Positions 4,705-5,340 of a DNA stretch of 5,340 nucleotides are shown here, piece by piece. The translations under genes and the position numbers were made by a program. The notes under the pieces were generated by a model. It was not told the DNA's origin. It worked only from the letters and a program-made list of their open reading frames with translations, and ran no database searches. Where the stretch lies: contig JALGWK010000274.1 in NCBI GenBank assembly GCA_025774205.1, positions 1 to 5,340 on the forward strand. The letters run 5' to 3'. Each line of letters starts with the position of its first letter. Within the stretch, counting starts at the first letter, position 1. This stretch comes from a bacterium. GTDB lineage: Bacteria; Blakebacterota; Blakebacteria; Blakebacterales; Blakebacteraceae.

Positions 4705-5340
4705 ATGCTCAGACGCCTCATGACCGTAACCACCGCATTGTTGATCGTCGCCGGCGCCGCCCATTTCGCCTTCACCGATGAAGGCCAGTGGACCCCCGAC
4801 CGGATCGGGCAGCTCAACCTCCGTCAGGCCGGGCTGCGGATCCCTGTATCCAGTGTCTTCAATCCGGGCGGCGAGGGAATCCATGAAGCCATTCTCCTCC
4901 TGGGCGGGGGCACCGGAGAGTTCGTCAGTGCCGACGGCCTGATCATGACCAACCATCACGTCGCCTTCGGAGCCGTCGCCCGGATCGCCACGGCTGAGAA
5001 TGATTACATAACCGACGGCTACCTGGCCGATACCCGCGGGGAGGAGATCCCCGCCCGCGGCTACTCCGCCCGGATGGTCCAGTACTACGAGGATGTCACC
5101 TCCCGGGTGATGGCCGATGTGGAGAACGACATGAACTGGGAGGAACGGCAGCGCGCGATCAACGCCGCCACCAGTCGGATCCTCGCCGAGGCGCGGGAGC
5201 GGGACGGTTCACTCGAATTCTCGATCTCGGCGCTCTCCTACGGGAATGCCTTCAAACTGATGGGATTCCAGACGATCCGTGATATCCGGATCGTGTATGT
5301 CCCCCCGTTCGCGGTGGGCAACTACGGCTCGGAGACCGAT
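4705..5340 (+). CDS. S46 family dipeptidyl-peptidase (DPP7/DPP11-like), N-terminal part (runs off right edge)
   Basis: The ATG at 4705 opens 212 codons to the window edge, with AGGGGA seven bases upstream. Residues 1-22 look like a signal peptide: RR near the start, a hydrophobic stretch TALLIVAGAA, and cleavage plausible near 18-22, so the enzyme should act in the periplasm or outside. The mature part starts with DEGQWTPDRI, matching the S46 DEGMW motif, then GGGTGEFVSADGLIMTNHH (67-85), where His85 is the likely charge-relay histidine. It continues with ENDYITDGYLA, EEIPARG, DVTSRV and a final PPFAVGNYGSETD that precedes the family's WPRH segment. The Asp and Ser of the triad lie beyond the window. 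S46 enzymes remove dipeptides from peptide N-termini and are about 700 residues, so under a third is seen. The family's usual cysteines in G-x-CTG and NHHC are Gly and Val here, and the visible part has no cysteine. DPP7 versus DPP11 specificity cannot be told from this end. Confidence 0.9.
   Translation, partial: MLRRLMTVTTALLIVAGAAHFAFTDEGQWTPDRIGQLNLRQAGLRIPVSSVFNPGGEGIHEAILLLGGGTGEFVSADGLIMTNHHVAFGAVARIATAENDYITDGYLADTRGEEIPARGYSARMVQYYEDVTSRVMADVENDMNWEERQRAINAATSRILAEARERDGSLEFSISALSYGNAFKLMGFQTIRDIRIVYVPPFAVGNYGSETD

Overview
The window is GC-rich bacterial DNA with tightly packed protein genes, strong GC preference at third codon positions and Shine-Dalgarno-like sites before most genes. 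I see no tRNA, rRNA, CRISPR array, phage gene or insertion sequence. The gene set is a PepF-type M3 oligoendopeptidase, an NDP-forming acyl-CoA synthetase, a two-subunit class I [4Fe-4S] fumarase and an S46 dipeptidyl-peptidase. It fits a peptide- and amino-acid-using, probably anaerobic or oxygen-sensitive bacterium. S46 peptidases are best known from Bacteroidota and some Proteobacteria and also occur in uncultured lineages, so an uncultured FCB-like lineage is a reasonable guess. The sequence alone does not settle the taxonomy.

Layout: two transcription units diverge from a 230-bp spacer (about 2953-3182). Leftward on the minus strand lies an acetate/acyl-CoA synthetase (ADP-forming) gene, then a pepF-like gene whose start overlaps the preceding stop region and which runs off the left edge. 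Rightward on the plus strand lie fumarase alpha, fumarase beta and an exported S46 peptidase that runs off the right edge.

The most notable irregularity is in the acyl-CoA synthetase. The N-terminal part (frame of 2952-2395) and the rest (frame of 2393-843) join out of frame at about 2394. About 11 residues carrying the family's S-x-G-N segment are missing, equivalent to a 32-nt deletion. A perfect 7-1-7 inverted repeat sits exactly on the joint. This is either a real null or altered allele or an assembly error. Smaller curiosities are an 8-codon leader ORF overlapping the synthetase start (ATGA), a duplicated in-frame C-terminal stop cassette after fumarase alpha, a hairpin covering the S46 ribosome binding site, and paired loss of two cysteines around the S46 catalytic histidine.

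How the genes may work together (inference): S46 releases dipeptides outside the cytoplasm and PepF degrades oligopeptides inside. The acyl-CoA synthetase converts acyl-CoAs from amino-acid breakdown to free acids with ATP gain, and fumarase handles the fumarate/malate step. I found no convincing previously undescribed multi-gene system here.
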